DNA from: Streptosporangium amethystogenes
GTDB lineage: Bacteria > Actinomycetota > Actinomycetes > Streptosporangiales > Streptosporangiaceae
Assembly (NCBI RefSeq): GCF_000721075.1
Contig: NZ_JOEQ01000058.1
Coordinates: 1 to 24,642, forward strand
Length of the DNA stretch: 24,642 nucleotides
Direction: 5' to 3'
This document shows, in pieces, positions 1 to 10,946 of this stretch. Within the stretch, counting starts at the first letter, position 1; each line of letters starts with the position of its first letter. A model generated the notes under the pieces. The model saw only the letters and a list, made by a program, of their open reading frames with translations, was not told the origin of the DNA and did no database searches. A program made the translations under genes and the position numbers.

Positions 1-3000
1 CAGGCCGCGGTGATCGCCCGGGAGGACGTTCCCGGGGACGTGCGCCTGGTCGGCTACATCGTGCCTTCGGAGACCGCGGACACGGACAGCGGACTGCCGG
101 AGTCGGTGCTCGCCTTCACCTCCGCACGGCTGCCGGACTACATGGTCCCGGCGGCGCTGGTCGTTCTCGACGCGCTTCCGCTGGCGGCCAACGGGAAGGT
201 GGACCGTAAGGTTCTGCCCGCGCCCGAGTACGCCGCGGGTTCGGGCCGGGGGCCGGTGACGCTGCGGGAAGAGCTCCTGTGTGCGGCGTTCGCCCAGGTG
301 CTCGGTGTGAACGACGTCGGGGTGGATGACGACTTCTTCGCGCTGGGCGGGCATTCGCTGCTGGCTGCGCGGTTGGTGAGCCGGGTGCGGTCCGTGCTGG
401 GGGCCGAGGTGCCGCTGCGGATGCTGTTCGAGGAGCCGACGGTGGCCCGGCTCGCCGCCCGGCTCGCCGACGCCGATCCGGCCCGCCTGGCGCTGAAAGC
501 GAGGGTACGCCCCAAGCGGCTGCCGCTGTCCTTCGCGCAGCGACGGCTCTGGTTCATCGCCCAGCTAGAGGGGCCGAACGCGACGTACAACGTGCCGGTG
601 GCGTTGCGGTTGGAGGGCCGGGTCGACGACGAGGCGCTGAACGCGGCCCTGCGGGATGTGATCGGCCGGCACGAGGTGCTGCGCACGGTGTTCGCGGTGA
701 CCGACGGCGAGCCGTATCAGCGGATCGTCGAGATTGACGAACTCGCCTGGGATTTGCGGGTGGCCGAGGTGGCGCCGGACGAGTTGGAGGCCGCGGTCGC
801 CGAAGCGGCCGGATACGCGTTCGACCTGTCGTCGGAGGTGCCGATCCGGGCCTGGCTCTTCTCGGCCGGTCCGGATGAGCAGGTCCTGGTGGTGACGGTA
901 CATCACATCGCGAGTGACGGCGGGTCCATGGAGCCGCTGGCCAGAGACCTCACGGTGGCGTACGCGGCGCGGTGCGAGGGCCGGGCTCCGGCATGGGAGC
1001 CGTTGCCGGTGCAGTACGCCGACTACGCGCTCTGGCAGCGGGAACTTCTGGGAGACGAGAGCGATCCGGCCGGTCTCCTTTCGGAGCAGGTGGCGTTCTG
1101 GCGTGAGGCGTTGGCGGATGTGTCAGAGGAGCTGACGCTGCCGTATGACCGCCCGCGTCCGGAGGTGGCCTCATATCGCGGGCACCGGGTCGAGGTGGAG
1201 ACGTCGGCGGAGGTGCACGCGCGGCTGCTGGAGGTGGCGCGGGCCGAGGGCGTGACCACCTTCATGGTGCTGCGGGCCGCGCTGGCGGTGCTGCTGTCGC
1301 GCCTGGGCGCGGGCACCGACATCCCGATCGGCACGGACGTGGCCGGTCGCACCGACGAGGCACTGGACGACCTGGTCGGCTTCTTCGTCAACACCCTCGT
1401 GCTGCGTACGGATCTCTCCGGTGATCCGACGTTCCGCGAGCTGCTGGGGCGGGTACGGGAGACGACGCTTTCGGCCTTCGCCCACCAGGAGGTGCCGTTC
1501 GAGCGCCTCGTGGAGGAGCTCGCACCGGCTCGTTCGCTGGCGCGCCATCCGCTCTTCCAGGTGGTCCTCACCTTCCAGAGCGGAGCCGAAGCGCCCCTGG
1601 ACCTCGCCGGGATACAGGCCGGCGCGCGGCCGAGCGGACTGTCGACGGCGAAGTTCGACCTGGATGTGACCGTCGAGGCGACGTTCGACGCGCAGGGCAC
1701 ACCCGCGGGCCTGCGTTGTTCGGTAGGCGGCGCGGCGGACCTGTTCGACGCGGAGTCGGTTGAACGGCTCGCGGGCCGTCTCGTACGGGTTCTTGAGCTG
1801 TTGTCCGCTGAGCCGCGGACCCGGCTGGGCGCGGTGGACGTCCTCGATGAGGACGAGCGGCGCCGGGTGCTGCTGGAGTGGAGCGGCCCGGCGGCGCGGG
1901 CGGACGACCTCTACGGCCAGGTCCTCGGCCCGCTGGGGCATGACGCCCGCCTGTACGTGCTGGACGAGTGGCTGGCGCCGGTACCGGTGAACGTGGTCGG
2001 CGAGGTGTACGTGGCCGGTGTGGGAGCGGAGGGCCGGCCGCCGGCATTGCTGGAGCGGTTCGTGGCGGATCCGTTCGCCGGGGACGGGGCGTGCCTGTAC
2101 CGAACGGGTGATCGGGCGCGGTGGACCGGGGACGGCCGGCTGGTACCGGTCGCCGAGGAGCCGTCCCCCCGAGACGCCGACGTGACCGTGGTGGGCCGGG
2201 GTCCCTCCACCCTCCAGGAGGAGCTGCTGTGCGCCGCGTTCGCGCAGATCCTGGGCCTGGAGCGGGTCGAGGTCGACGACGACTTCTTCGCCCTGGGCGG
2301 GCACTCCCTGCAGGCGATCAAACTGCTCAGCTGGGTGCGGTCGCTGCTCGGGGTGGAGGTGCCGCTGCGGGCGCTGTTCGACGCGCCGACCGTGGCGGGG
2401 CTGGCGGCCCGCCTGGCCGGTTCCGACACGGCGCGCCTGGCACTGACGGCCGGGGCACGTCCCGAACGGCTTCCGCTCTCCTTCGCCCAGCGCCGGATGT
2501 GGTTTCTCAGCCAGCTGGAGGGGCCGAGCGCGACGTACAACATCCCGATCGCCCTGCGCCTGTCGGGCGAGGTGGACGGGGCCGCGCTGAACGCCGCGTT
2601 GCGGGACGTGATCGGCCGGCACGAGGTGCTGCGCACGGTGTACCTCCTGGCGGACGGCGAGCCCTACCAGCGGATCCTTGGAATCGACGAGCTGGACTGG
2701 GAACTGCGGGTGTCCGAGGTGGCGCCCGCCGGGCTGGAGGCCGCGGTCACCGAGGCACTGGGGTACACCTTCGACTTCTCGTCGGAGGTGCCGGTCCGGG
2801 CGTGGCTGTTCGAGGTCGGCCCGGCGGAGCACGCGCTGGTGATGGTGCTGCACCACATCGCGAGCGACGGCTGGTCCACGACGCCGCTGGCGGCGGACGT
2901 CTCGGCCGCGTACGCGGCGCGCCGTGCCGGGCGGGCTCCGGTGTGGGAGCCGCTGCCGGTGCAGTACGCCGACTACGCGCTCTGGCAGCGCGAACTGCTC

Positions 3001-6000
3001 GGCGACGAGGGCGATCCGGAAAGCGTGATCTCCCGCCAGGTCGCCCACTGGCGTGAGGCGCTGGCGGACGCGCCTGAGGAGCTGGCGCTGCCCTTCGACC
3101 GCCCGCGTCCGGCGGTGGCCTCCCATCGCGGGCACAAGGAGCCGCTGGAGATCTCCGCGGAGGTGCACGCGCGCCTCGTGGAGACGGCGCGGGCCGAGGG
3201 CGTGACGGTTTTCATGATGCTGCAGGCCGCCTTGGCGGTGCTGCTGTCGCGCCTCGGCGCGGGCACCGACATCCCGATCGGGTCGCCGAACGCCGGGCGC
3301 ACCGACGAAGCGGTGAACGACTTGGTCGGCTCCTTCGTCAACACCCTGGTCCTGCGTACGGATCTCTCCGGTGACCCGACGTTCCGCGAGGTGCTCGCAC
3401 GGGTGCGGGAGACCAGCCTGTCGGCGTTCGCGCACCAGGACGTGCCGTTCGAGCGGCTGGTGGAGGAGCTGTCCCCGAGCCGGTCGATGGCCCGCCACGC
3501 GCTGTTCCAGGTGATGCTGACGCTTCAGAACAACGCCGAGGCGGTCCTTGACCTGCCGGGCCTCCAGGCCGAGGGGATGTCCGCCGGCGCGACGGTGTCG
3601 AAGTTCGACCTCGAGGTCGTCGTGGGTGAGGAGTTCGACTCGGCGGGTGCGCCGGCGGGCGTGCGCGGTTCGGTGACCGGCGCCACGGACCTGCTGGAAC
3701 CCGGCAGCGTCGCACGGTTCGCGGCCCGCCTCGCGTGGGTCCTCGAACAGCTGGCCGGAGATCCGCGGCTACGTCTCGGCGCGGTGGACATCCTCACCGA
3801 GGGTGAGCGCCGCCGCGTGCTGATCGAGTGGAACGACACGGCGGCCGAGGTGGCGCCGAGGACGGTGCCGGAGCTGTTCGAGGCTCAGGTGGAGCGCGCA
3901 CCGGATGCGGTGGCGGTGGTCGCCGACGGCGCAGAGGTGTCGTACGCGGAGCTGGACGCGCGGGCGAACCGGCTGGCACGGTTGCTGATCGACCGGGGGG
4001 TCGGCCCCGAGTCGGTGGTCGCGGTGGCGTTGGAGCGCGGCGTCGAGCTGGTGGTGGCTCTGCTGGGGGTGTCGAAGGCGGGGGGCGTGTACCTGCCGCT
4101 GGACGCGGACCATCCGGCGGAGCGCGTCGCGTACATGCTGGCGGACGCGGGTGCGGTGTCCGTGGTGACGGCCATGGCGTGGGACGGGGTGCTGCCGGAG
4201 GGCGTGGCGCGGGTCGTGCTGGACGACCCGGCGACCGTCCGGGCGCTGGGGGCCGGGGACGGCGGTGCGCTGGAGGAGAGCGAGCGCGGAGCCGCGCTGT
4301 CGCCGGCGTCCGCGGCGTATGTGATCTACACGTCAGGGTCGACGGGACGGCCCAAGGGCGTGCTGGTCTCGCACGCGGGCGTGGCGAGCATGGTGGCCGG
4401 TCACGAGCGGTATCTGGAGGTGGGCCCCGGGGCCCGGGTGGGACAGTTCGCTTCGGCGGGCTTCGACACGTTCGGCTGGGAATGGCTGATGGCGCTGGTG
4501 TCGGGCGCCACGCTCGTGGTGATCCCGCGCCGGCGGCGCCTCGGGGACGTGTTGCCCGCGTTCCTCGCCGAGGAGAGAGTGTCGCATGTGACGTTGCCGC
4601 CGGCGGTGCTGGCGACGCTGGAGGAGGGGGCCATCGCCCCGGAGACCGTGTTGGTGGTGGCCGGCGAGGCGTGCCCGGCGGAGGTGATGCGGCGGTGGGC
4701 GCGGGGCCGGCGGATGTTCAACTCGTACGGGCCGACGGAGACCACGGTCGATGCCACTCTGTGGCGGTGTGCCCCGGCCGCGCGGGAGGTGGCGATCGGC
4801 CGGCCGGTGGTCAACACCCGGGTGTTCGTGCTGGACACGGCGTTGAGCCCGGTGCCGGTGGGCACGGTGGGAGAGCTCTATGTCGCGGGTGTGGGACTGG
4901 CGCGCGGCTATGTGGGCCGGCCTGACCTGACGGCGGAGCGGTTCGTGGCGAACCCGTTCGCCGGGGACGGTTCACGGTTGTACCGGACCGGGGACCGCGC
5001 CCGGTGGACGGCCGATGGGCAGCTGGTGTTCGCGGGGCGTTCGGACGACCAGGTGAAGATCCGCGGATACCGGATCGAGCCGGGGGAGATCCAGGCGGTG
5101 GTGACCGCGCATCCGGGAGTGGCCCAGGCCGCGGTGGTCGTGCGCGAGGACGTCCCGGGGGACAAGCGCCTGATCGCGTACGTGCTTCCCGCCGGTGGCG
5201 CGGACGGGCTGCCCGCACTGGTGAGGGAGTTCGTGGCCGAGCACGTGCCGGAGTACATGGTGCCCTCGGTCGTGATGGTCCTCGACGAGCTGCCCCTGAC
5301 GGTGAACGGGAAGGTGGATCGCGAGAGGTTGCCCGCCCCGGAGACTCCCACCGCCGAGACCGCGCGCCGCGGTCCGGCCGACGTGCGAGAAGAGCTCCTG
5401 TGCGCCGCGTTCGCGGACGTCCTCGGCCTGGAGACCGTGGGAGTGGACGACGACTTCTTCGCCCTCGGCGGGCATTCGCTGCTCGCGGTCCGGCTCGCCA
5501 GCCGGGTGCGGACGGTGCTCGGAGTGGACTTCGACATACGGGTGTTGTTCGACGAGCCGACGGTGGCGGGCCTCGGCGCCCGCCTGGCCGGCTCCGGTCC
5601 GGCCCGCACGCCGTTGACGGCGCGGGAACGCCCGGAGCGGATACCGCTGTCCTACGCCCAGCAGCGCCTCTGGTTCATCGGGCAGCTGGACGGCCCCAGC
5701 CCCGCCTACAACATTCCGGTGGCCCTGCGGCTGTCGGGCCGGGTGGACCAGGCCGCTCTCGACATGGCGATGCGGGACGTGATCGGCCGGCACGAGGTGC
5801 TGCGCACGGTGTTCGTGACGGAGAACGGTGAGCCGTACCAGCGCATCCTGGAACTCGACGATCTGGCGTGGCGGCTGTCGGTGAGAGAGGTGGCACCGTC
5901 GGAGCTCGACGACGTGATCGCGGAGGCGAACGCCTGCACCTTCGACCTCTCGGCCGAGGTGCCGATCCGGGCGTGGCTGTTCAGGACCGCCCCGGAAGAG

Positions 6001-8817
6001 CAGGTGCTGGTGGTGGTGCTCCATCACATCGCCAGCGACGGCTGGTCGGACGGGCCGCTGTCGCGGGACTTCTCCCTCGCCTACGCGGCACGGTGCGAGG
6101 GGCGGGCCCCGGCATGGGAGCCGCTGCCGGTGCAGTACGCCGACTACGCGCTGTGGCAGCGCGAGCTGCTCGGCGACGAGGCCGACCCGGACAGTGTGAT
6201 CTCGCGGCAGGTGGCGTACTGGCGGGAGGCGCTGGCGGGAGTGCCAGAGGCGCTGGATCTGCCGTCCGACCGCCCGCGTCCGGCGGTGGCCTCCCATCGT
6301 GGGGACATCGTGCCGCTGGAGATCTCGGCGAAGGTGCACGCGCGCCTCGTGGAGACGGCGCGGGCCGAGGGCGTGACGATGTTCATGGCACTGCAGGCCG
6401 CGCTGGCCGTGCTGCTGTCCCGCCTCGGTGCGGGCACCGACATCCCGATCGGCGCGGGGAACGCTGGCCGGACCGACGAGGCGCTGGACGATCTGGTCGG
6501 CTTCTTCGTGAACACGCTGGTCGTGCGTACGGACCTGTCGGGGGATCCGACGTTCCGCGAGGTGCTCGCGCAGGTGCGCGAGACGACCCTGTCGGCGTTC
6601 GCGCACCAGGAGGTGCCGTTCGAGAAGCTGGTGGAGGCGATCAATCCGGCTCGCTCGCTCGCCCGCCACCCGCTGTTCCAGGTGAACCTGACCCTGCAGA
6701 ACCAGGAGGGCGCCGACGCCCTGGACCTGGCCGGGCTGCGCATCGAGGCGGCAGCGGTCGACGTCGTGGCCGCCAAGCTGGATCTCGCGGTCAGCATGGG
6801 CGAGCGGCGGGACGCCTCCGGCGCGCCCGCGGGCATCACCGGTGGCGTCATCTACGCCTCGGACGTCTTCGAGCGCGACACCGTCGTGTCCCTGACGGAG
6901 CGTCTGGGGCGGCTGCTGGAGTCGGTCACCGGGGATCCGGGACGGCGGATCAGCACGGTGGACGTGTTGACGGCCGGGGAACGGGAGCAGCTGCTCCAGG
7001 AGTGGAACGACTCGTTCCGGCCGCTGCCGGTCGCGGGCCTCGCGGAGCTGTTCGAGGAGCGGGTACGGGTGGCTCCGGGCGCGGTGGCGGTGGAGTTCGG
7101 CGAGCTGTCGCTGTCCTACGAGGAGTTGAACGCGCGGGCGAACCGGCTGGCGCGGCACCTGATCGGTCTCGGAGTGGGGCCGGAACGGCTCGTGGCGGTG
7201 GCACTGCCGCGCTCGATCATGTCCCTGGTGGCGATGCTGGCGGTGGCGAAGGCCGGCGGGGCGTATCTGCCGGTGGATCCGGAGTATCCGGTGGAGCGGA
7301 TCGGCTACGTGCTGGACGACGCGGCTCCGGTGTGCGTGCTGACGGACGCGGCGACGTCCGAAGTGCTGCCGGCGTCGGTGCTGGAGATCCTTGTGGACAG
7401 GCTGGGACTGGACGGCGACGTCGGCGGTGACGGTGGCGGTGACGTGTCGGACGCGGAGCGCAGGACGCCGCTGTCACCGGCCTCACCGGCGTACGTGACC
7501 TACACGTCCGGCTCCACCGGCCGTCCCAAGGGGGTCGTCGTCACCCACTCCGGTATCGGCTCGCTCGCCCACGGCCAGATCGAACGCTTCGGCGTCCTCC
7601 CCGACAGCCGGATACTGCAGTTCGCCTCCCCGAGCTTCGACGCCATGGTGTCCGAGGTGTGCATGGCGTTGCTGTCGGGGGCGCGGCTCGTGATGGCCCC
7701 GGTGGAGGAACTGATGCCGGGCGAGGCGCTGACCGGGGTGTTGCGGCGGCACAAGGTGACACACGCGACGCTGCCGCCGGCGGCGCTGGCGGTGCTGCCC
7801 GAGGATGGTCTGCCGGCCGGGATGACGCTGGTGGTGGCGGGTGAGGCCTGCCCGCCGGCGCTGGCCGGGAGGTGGTCCGTGGGCCGCCGCATGATCAACG
7901 CGTACGGGCCCACCGAGACCACCGTGTGCGCCACCATGAGCCGGCCACTCGGGGGCGAGGGCGTGCCGCCCATCGGCACCCCCATTTCCAACGCGCGGGT
8001 GTACGTGCTGGACGACCGTCTGCGGCCGCTGCCGACCGGCCTGCCCGGTGAGCTCTACGTGTCAGGGGTGGGGCTGGCACGCGGGTACCTGGGGCGTGCC
8101 GGGCAGACCGCAGAACGTTTCGTGGCCTGCCCGTTCGTACCGGGCGCGCGCATGTACCGGACGGGCGACCTGGCCCGCTGGACCGGGGACGGCCAGCTGG
8201 TGTTCGTCGGCAGGGCGGACGAACAGATCAAGCTGCGAGGGTTCCGGATCGAGCCGGGCGAGGTGCAGTCCGCCGTGCTCGCGCACCCGCAGGTCGGCCA
8301 GGCGGCGGTGGTGGCGCGGGAGGACACGCCGGGTGACCTCCGCCTGGTGGCCTATGTGGTGCCCGCCGGGGCCGCCGTGCCCGCCGAGGGGCTGCCCGCG
8401 CTGGTGCGGAAGTTCGTGGCCGGGCGATTGCCGGAGTACATGGTGCCCTCGGCGGTCGTGGTCCTTGACGCCCTGCCGCTGTCCGTGAACGGGAAGCTGG
8501 ACCGCGAGGCGCTGCCGGCCCTCGACTTCGAGGGAATGGCGGGTGCGGGCCGGGGCCCGTCCGGTGAGCGGGAGGAACTCCTCTGCGCCCTCTTCGCCGA
8601 GGTCCTCGGCCTGGAGAGGGTGGGCGTCGACGACCACTTCTTCGAGCTGGGCGGGCACTCGCTGCTGGCGACCGTGCTGATAGCGCAGGTCAATGCCGCC
8701 CTCGGGGTCGACGTGCCGGTCCGGGCGCTGTTCGACGCCCCGACGGTCGCGGGGTTCGCCCAGAAGATAGGGAGCGGGCAGTCCACCAGGCCGGTCCTGC
8801 GGCCGATGCGCGGTTAA
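1..8817 (+). CDS. Nonribosomal peptide synthetase, 3' part (A tail-T, C-[A remnant]-T, C-A-T, C-A-T), no thioesterase
   Basis: A multimodular peptide synthetase that extends a thioester-bound peptide. The open frame is already running at base 1, inside the A8-A10 part of an A domain, so the start lies upstream. Visible order: A10 ([10 protein letters not shown], about 187-222) and T (LGGHS, Ser codon 355); C (about 517-1880, HHIASDG at 901) with an A6-A7 scar (1948-2151) and T (Ser 2305); C (about 2458-3820, HHIASDG at 2851), complete A (about 3850-5335, [11 protein letters not shown] and NSYGPTETT) and T (Ser 5476); C (about 5635-6990, HHIASDG at 6022), complete A (about 7030-8520) and T (Ser 8659). 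Read against the GrsA positions, the two complete A domains give DTWTVASVDK (aromatic-like, uncertain) and DASTVAAVCK (a published Tyr code). There is no epimerase, no thioesterase and only a short tail after the last T, so the chain must be passed on or released in trans. A hairpin after the stop suggests the end of a transcript. Confidence 0.95.
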   Translation, partial: QAAVIAREDVPGDVRLVGYIVPSETADTDSGLPESVLAFTSARLPDYMVPAALVVLDALPLAANGKVDRKVLPAPEYAAGSGRGPVTLREELLCAAFAQVLGVNDVGVDDDFFALGGHSLLAARLVSRVRSVLGAEVPLRMLFEEPTVARLAARLADADPARLALKARVRPKRLPLSFAQRRLWFIAQLEGPNATYNVPVALRLEGRVDDEALNAALRDVIGRHEVLRTVFAVTDGEPYQRIVEIDELAWDLRVAEVAPDELEAAVAEAAGYAFDLSSEVPIRAWLFSAGPDEQVLVVTVHHIASDGGSMEPLARDLTVAYAARCEGRAPAWEPLPVQYADYALWQRELLGDESDPAGLLSEQVAFWREALADVSEELTLPYDRPRPEVASYRGHRVEVETSAEVHARLLEVARAEGVTTFMVLRAALAVLLSRLGAGTDIPIGTDVAGRTDEALDDLVGFFVNTLVLRTDLSGDPTFRELLGRVRETTLSAFAHQEVPFERLVEELAPARSLARHPLFQVVLTFQSGAEAPLDLAGIQAGARPSGLSTAKFDLDVTVEATFDAQGTPAGLRCSVGGAADLFDAESVERLAGRLVRVLELLSAEPRTRLGAVDVLDEDERRRVLLEWSGPAARADDLYGQVLGPLGHDARLYVLDEWLAPVPVNVVGEVYVAGVGAEGRPPALLERFVADPFAGDGACLYRTGDRARWTGDGRLVPVAEEPSPRDADVTVVGRGPSTLQEELLCAAFAQILGLERVEVDDDFFALGGHSLQAIKLLSWVRSLLGVEVPLRALFDAPTVAGLAARLAGSDTARLALTAGARPERLPLSFAQRRMWFLSQLEGPSATYNIPIALRLSGEVDGAALNAALRDVIGRHEVLRTVYLLADGEPYQRILGIDELDWELRVSEVAPAGLEAAVTEALGYTFDFSSEVPVRAWLFEVGPAEHALVMVLHHIASDGWSTTPLAADVSAAYAARRAGRAPVWEPLPVQYADYALWQRELLGDEGDPESVISRQVAHWREALADAPEELALPFDRPRPAVASHRGHKEPLEISAEVHARLVETARAEGVTVFMMLQAALAVLLSRLGAGTDIPIGSPNAGRTDEAVNDLVGSFVNTLVLRTDLSGDPTFREVLARVRETSLSAFAHQDVPFERLVEELSPSRSMARHALFQVMLTLQNNAEAVLDLPGLQAEGMSAGATVSKFDLEVVVGEEFDSAGAPAGVRGSVTGATDLLEPGSVARFAARLAWVLEQLAGDPRLRLGAVDILTEGERRRVLIEWNDTAAEVAPRTVPELFEAQVERAPDAVAVVADGAEVSYAELDARANRLARLLIDRGVGPESVVAVALERGVELVVALLGVSKAGGVYLPLDADHPAERVAYMLADAGAVSVVTAMAWDGVLPEGVARVVLDDPATVRALGAGDGGALEESERGAALSPASAAYVIYTSGSTGRPKGVLVSHAGVASMVAGHERYLEVGPGARVGQFASAGFDTFGWEWLMALVSGATLVVIPRRRRLGDVLPAFLAEERVSHVTLPPAVLATLEEGAIAPETVLVVAGEACPAEVMRRWARGRRMFNSYGPTETTVDATLWRCAPAAREVAIGRPVVNTRVFVLDTALSPVPVGTVGELYVAGVGLARGYVGRPDLTAERFVANPFAGDGSRLYRTGDRARWTADGQLVFAGRSDDQVKIRGYRIEPGEIQAVVTAHPGVAQAAVVVREDVPGDKRLIAYVLPAGGADGLPALVREFVAEHVPEYMVPSVVMVLDELPLTVNGKVDRERLPAPETPTAETARRGPADVREELLCAAFADVLGLETVGVDDDFFALGGHSLLAVRLASRVRTVLGVDFDIRVLFDEPTVAGLGARLAGSGPARTPLTARERPERIPLSYAQQRLWFIGQLDGPSPAYNIPVALRLSGRVDQAALDMAMRDVIGRHEVLRTVFVTENGEPYQRILELDDLAWRLSVREVAPSELDDVIAEANACTFDLSAEVPIRAWLFRTAPEEQVLVVVLHHIASDGWSDGPLSRDFSLAYAARCEGRAPAWEPLPVQYADYALWQRELLGDEADPDSVISRQVAYWREALAGVPEALDLPSDRPRPAVASHRGDIVPLEISAKVHARLVETARAEGVTMFMALQAALAVLLSRLGAGTDIPIGAGNAGRTDEALDDLVGFFVNTLVVRTDLSGDPTFREVLAQVRETTLSAFAHQEVPFEKLVEAINPARSLARHPLFQVNLTLQNQEGADALDLAGLRIEAAAVDVVAAKLDLAVSMGERRDASGAPAGITGGVIYASDVFERDTVVSLTERLGRLLESVTGDPGRRISTVDVLTAGEREQLLQEWNDSFRPLPVAGLAELFEERVRVAPGAVAVEFGELSLSYEELNARANRLARHLIGLGVGPERLVAVALPRSIMSLVAMLAVAKAGGAYLPVDPEYPVERIGYVLDDAAPVCVLTDAATSEVLPASVLEILVDRLGLDGDVGGDGGGDVSDAERRTPLSPASPAYVTYTSGSTGRPKGVVVTHSGIGSLAHGQIERFGVLPDSRILQFASPSFDAMVSEVCMALLSGARLVMAPVEELMPGEALTGVLRRHKVTHATLPPAALAVLPEDGLPAGMTLVVAGEACPPALAGRWSVGRRMINAYGPTETTVCATMSRPLGGEGVPPIGTPISNARVYVLDDRLRPLPTGLPGELYVSGVGLARGYLGRAGQTAERFVACPFVPGARMYRTGDLARWTGDGQLVFVGRADEQIKLRGFRIEPGEVQSAVLAHPQVGQAAVVAREDTPGDLRLVAYVVPAGAAVPAEGLPALVRKFVAGRLPEYMVPSAVVVLDALPLSVNGKLDREALPALDFEGMAGAGRGPSGEREELLCALFAEVLGLERVGVDDHFFELGGHSLLATVLIAQVNAALGVDVPVRALFDAPTVAGFAQKIGSGQSTRPVLRPMRG
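1948..2151 (+). pseudogene. Adenylation-domain remnant (A6-A7 only) inside the second NRPS module
   Basis: Between C (ending near ERRRVLLEW, about 1881) and T (starting near EELLCAAF, about 2218) only about 110 residues are present, where the neighbouring modules have about 500. They align with the C-terminal half of the A-domain core: [11 protein letters not shown], then GEVYVAGVG (A6), [12 protein letters not shown], then [10 protein letters not shown] (A7) and DGRLVPV. A1-A5, A8, A9 and A10 with its catalytic Lys are absent, so this module cannot activate an amino acid itself. The reading frame is kept through the scar and the following T domain looks intact ([18 protein letters not shown]). 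The module therefore appears to be a maintained C-T unit that needs loading in trans. An assembly collapse is possible but would have to preserve the frame. Confidence 0.85.
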
Positions 8818-8826
8818 AGGGGTCGC

Positions 8827-8846
8827 CGGTGACGCCCCGGTCACCG
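8827..8846 (+). terminator. Small hairpin just after the NRPS stop
   Basis: CGGTGAC and GTCACCG form a perfect 7-bp stem around a 6-nt loop, 10 nt after the TAA stop. No T-tract follows. The same arm core recurs in the larger hairpin at 8887-8934, so the two may act together in ending the transcript. Confidence 0.4.
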
Positions 8847-8886
8847 AGGAACTCCTGCTCGACCATTTGCGATGCGCGGCTGGAGA

Positions 8887-8934
8887 GGCCGCCCGGTGAC
8901 CCCGCCCCGGTGGGCTCGGAGTCACCGGGCGGCC
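8887..8934 (+). terminator. Strong GC hairpin, probable terminator of the first NRPS operon
   Basis: A perfect 14-bp inverted repeat (GGCCGCCCGGTGAC / GTCACCGGGCGGCC) surrounds a 20-nt loop, 70 nt after the NRPS stop codon. No U-tract follows, which is common for actinomycete hairpin terminators. It suggests that the first NRPS is the last gene of its transcript and that the insertion sequence landed downstream of this point. Confidence 0.6.
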
Positions 8935-8957
8935 CGACGTGTGCGAGGAACGTGAAA

Positions 8958-8978
8958 CCCGCGTTCCGCGTAATTCAG
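8958..8978 (+). repeat. Left terminal inverted repeat of the IS
   Basis: This 21-bp end pairs with 10926-10946 in inverted orientation with a single mismatch. The bases just outside (8953-8957) are TGAAA. Confidence 0.85.
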
Positions 8979-9120
8979 GGTTCCTAGAAGGTCGGTACGG
9001 CCTGAACGTGCTGGTCAGCGGCCTGGGGCAGGGTCGGCGGCTGGATTCGCCTAGAGACGCGATTTTGACGATGCGGCTGTGTTGAGCTGGGCTGGGAATC
9101 TATGCTCTAGAGCCATTTAC

Positions 9121-10833
9121 GTGAAGACGACGAAGCGGGAGAACAAGTCCGGGACAGTCCGGTACCTGCATCTGGCCCATAACGAGTGGGATCCGGTGAA
9201 GGGCCGTGCGGTCCCGAAAGTGTTGTTCACGTTCGGTCGCGAGGACGACCTCGATCGCGAGGCGGTCCGGCGACTGGTCGCGTCTCTATCACGGCTGCTG
9301 GAGCCGGGCGAGGCCCTGGCCGCGACGGCCGCCTCGGACCTGGAGTTCACCTCCTCGGTGCCGTTCGGCGGCACCTACGTTCTCGACCATCTATGGCGGC
9401 GGCTGAAGGTCGATCAGATCGTCGGCCGAGTCGGGCAGCCCAAGCGAGGCCGCCGCCGGAACATGACCACCACCGAGCGGGTGCTGTTCGGCCTGGTCGC
9501 GAACCGGGCGCTGGCACCGTCCTCCAAGCTGGCCGCCGCGGACTGGATCACCCATGACGTCCACATCGACGCTCTGCCCGGCACCGATGACGATGCGTGC
9601 TACCGGGCGATGGACTGGCTGCACGAGGCGAAAGACGATCTGGAGAAGCAGGTGTTCGACGAGGTCGCGAACCTGCTGAACCTCGACGTCGACCTGCTCT
9701 TCTTCGACACCACCAGCACCTACTTCGAGCTCGAGCAGCCCGATGAGCCCGTCGCTCGCGACGAGCACGGCGACCGCATGCTCGACAGCGAGGCCGGCAA
9801 CGGGCAGGAGGACAACGCGGCGGGATTCCGGACCTACGGCAAGTCGAAAGACTCCCGCGACAATCTTCCACAGATCGTGATCGGGATGGCCGTCACGCGG
9901 GACGGGATCCCGGTCCGCTGCTGGTGCTGGCCCGGCAACGCCTCCGACCAGCGCTTGATCCGCCAGGTCAAGGACGATATGCGGGACTGGACCCTGTCGA
10001 AGATCGTGTGGGTGACCGACCGGGGCTTCTCCTCCGCGGAAAATCGCCGCTACCTGCGGCAAGGCGACCACTCCTACATCATCGGAGAGAAGTTGCGCTC
10101 CGACTCGGCCGAGGTGAAGGCCGCCCTGTCACGGCAGGGCCGCTACACCGAGATCACCGGCAACATGCGGATCAAGGAAATACGCATCAGCGACACCGAC
10201 CGGTTCGTCATCTGCCACAACCCCGAAGCGGCCGAACGCGATGCGCACATGCGTGCCCAGCTCGTCGCCCAGCTCACCGACCTGATCGACGGATCCGATG
10301 CGTTGAGTGAGTTCAAGCGCGGCGAGCTGCGCGAGAAGATCGCCGCCAAGCCCGGCCTGAACCGCTATCTGCGGGCGACACCGGCCGGCAAGCTCCGCAT
10401 CGACACCGCGAGGGTCAAGGCCGAGGAGAACCTGGACGGCAAGTATCTGCTGCGCTGCAGCGACCCTCACCTGAGCGCTGAGGACATCGCCCTGGGCTAC
10501 AAGCAGTTACTGGAGGTCGAACGAGGCTGGCGAGACATGAAACAGATCATCGACCTGCGGCCGGTCTATCACCGGCTCGAAGAACGCATCCGCGCCCATG
10601 TCGTCCTCTGCTGGCTGGCACTGTTGCTCATCCGGATCATCGAGACCGCCACCGGCAGCACCTGGCCCACCTGCCGCCGCGAGCTCGACCGGCTCCACCT
10701 GGGCGCCTTCACCGGCCCCGCAGGCTTGTTCCGGCAGGTCACCGCCTTGACCAAGCCCCAACAGGACCTGCTGGCCAAGCTCGCCGTCCCTGCTCCCAAG
10801 CAGGTCATCGACTTGCGACCCTCAGCCCGCTGA
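9121..10833 (+). CDS. IS1634-type DDE transposase
   Basis: Transposase of the IS1634 group, cutting and joining the ends of the surrounding element. From the GTG at 9121 it has 570 residues. The N-terminus reads VKTTKRENKSG, then RYLHLAHNEWDP and FGREDDLDREA. Catalytic acidic residues appear in LLFFDTTSTYFE (D196), WVTDRGFSS (D300) and YKQLLEVERGWRDMK (E467), followed by LRPVYHRLEERIRAH and a hydrophobic helix (CWLALLLIRII). The open frame reaches back to a GTG at 9079, but similarity to family N-termini as I remember them suggests a start at GTG 9121, or at ATT 9115 two codons earlier, where relatives have Met-Tyr. No clear ribosome binding site is visible. A TTA codon is present at 10507. 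The gene looks intact. Confidence 0.88.
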   Translation: MKTTKRENKSGTVRYLHLAHNEWDPVKGRAVPKVLFTFGREDDLDREAVRRLVASLSRLLEPGEALAATAASDLEFTSSVPFGGTYVLDHLWRRLKVDQIVGRVGQPKRGRRRNMTTTERVLFGLVANRALAPSSKLAAADWITHDVHIDALPGTDDDACYRAMDWLHEAKDDLEKQVFDEVANLLNLDVDLLFFDTTSTYFELEQPDEPVARDEHGDRMLDSEAGNGQEDNAAGFRTYGKSKDSRDNLPQIVIGMAVTRDGIPVRCWCWPGNASDQRLIRQVKDDMRDWTLSKIVWVTDRGFSSAENRRYLRQGDHSYIIGEKLRSDSAEVKAALSRQGRYTEITGNMRIKEIRISDTDRFVICHNPEAAERDAHMRAQLVAQLTDLIDGSDALSEFKRGELREKIAAKPGLNRYLRATPAGKLRIDTARVKAEENLDGKYLLRCSDPHLSAEDIALGYKQLLEVERGWRDMKQIIDLRPVYHRLEERIRAHVVLCWLALLLIRIIETATGSTWPTCRRELDRLHLGAFTGPAGLFRQVTALTKPQQDLLAKLAVPAPKQVIDLRPSAR

Positions 10834-10925
10834 CCAGCCCGAACACCACCGCCTAGAGAAACGCCCTCCAGGCGGCCACACTCATGTCAGCCCAGCTCAC
10901 ACCCCACATTCGGACCTCCAGGCCG

Positions 10926-10946
10926 CTGAATTACACGGAACGCGGG
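10926..10946 (-). repeat. Right terminal inverted repeat of the IS
   Basis: Inverted copy of 8958-8978 with one mismatch. It is followed by TGAAA at 10947-10951, matching the left flank and giving the 5-bp direct repeat. Confidence 0.85.

Larger units (their letters stand above)
8958..10946 (+). mobile_element. Intact insertion sequence, IS1634-type (IS4 superfamily)
   Basis: A 1989-bp element bounded by 21-bp terminal inverted repeats. The left end (8958-8978) begins CCCGCGTTCCG and ends GTAATTCAG; the right end (10926-10946) is its reverse complement with one mismatch. Both sides are flanked by the same 5-bp sequence TGAAA (8953-8957 and 10947-10951), read as the target-site duplication. 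It carries one complete DDE transposase gene. Length, repeat structure and 5-bp duplication fit what is known of the IS1634 family. The insertion lies between genes, after the terminator hairpin and before the hydrolase gene, so it breaks no visible frame. Intact ends and duplication suggest a fairly recent insertion. Confidence 0.88.

Noticed and set aside
1171..3498. 775-residue minus-strand open frame opposite the first NRPS
   Set aside because: Shadow frame of repeated C-T sequence, rich in Arg, His and Gln, with no recognisable domain.
4972..7158. 728-residue minus-strand open frame
   Set aside because: Same type of shadow over A-T-C coding sequence.
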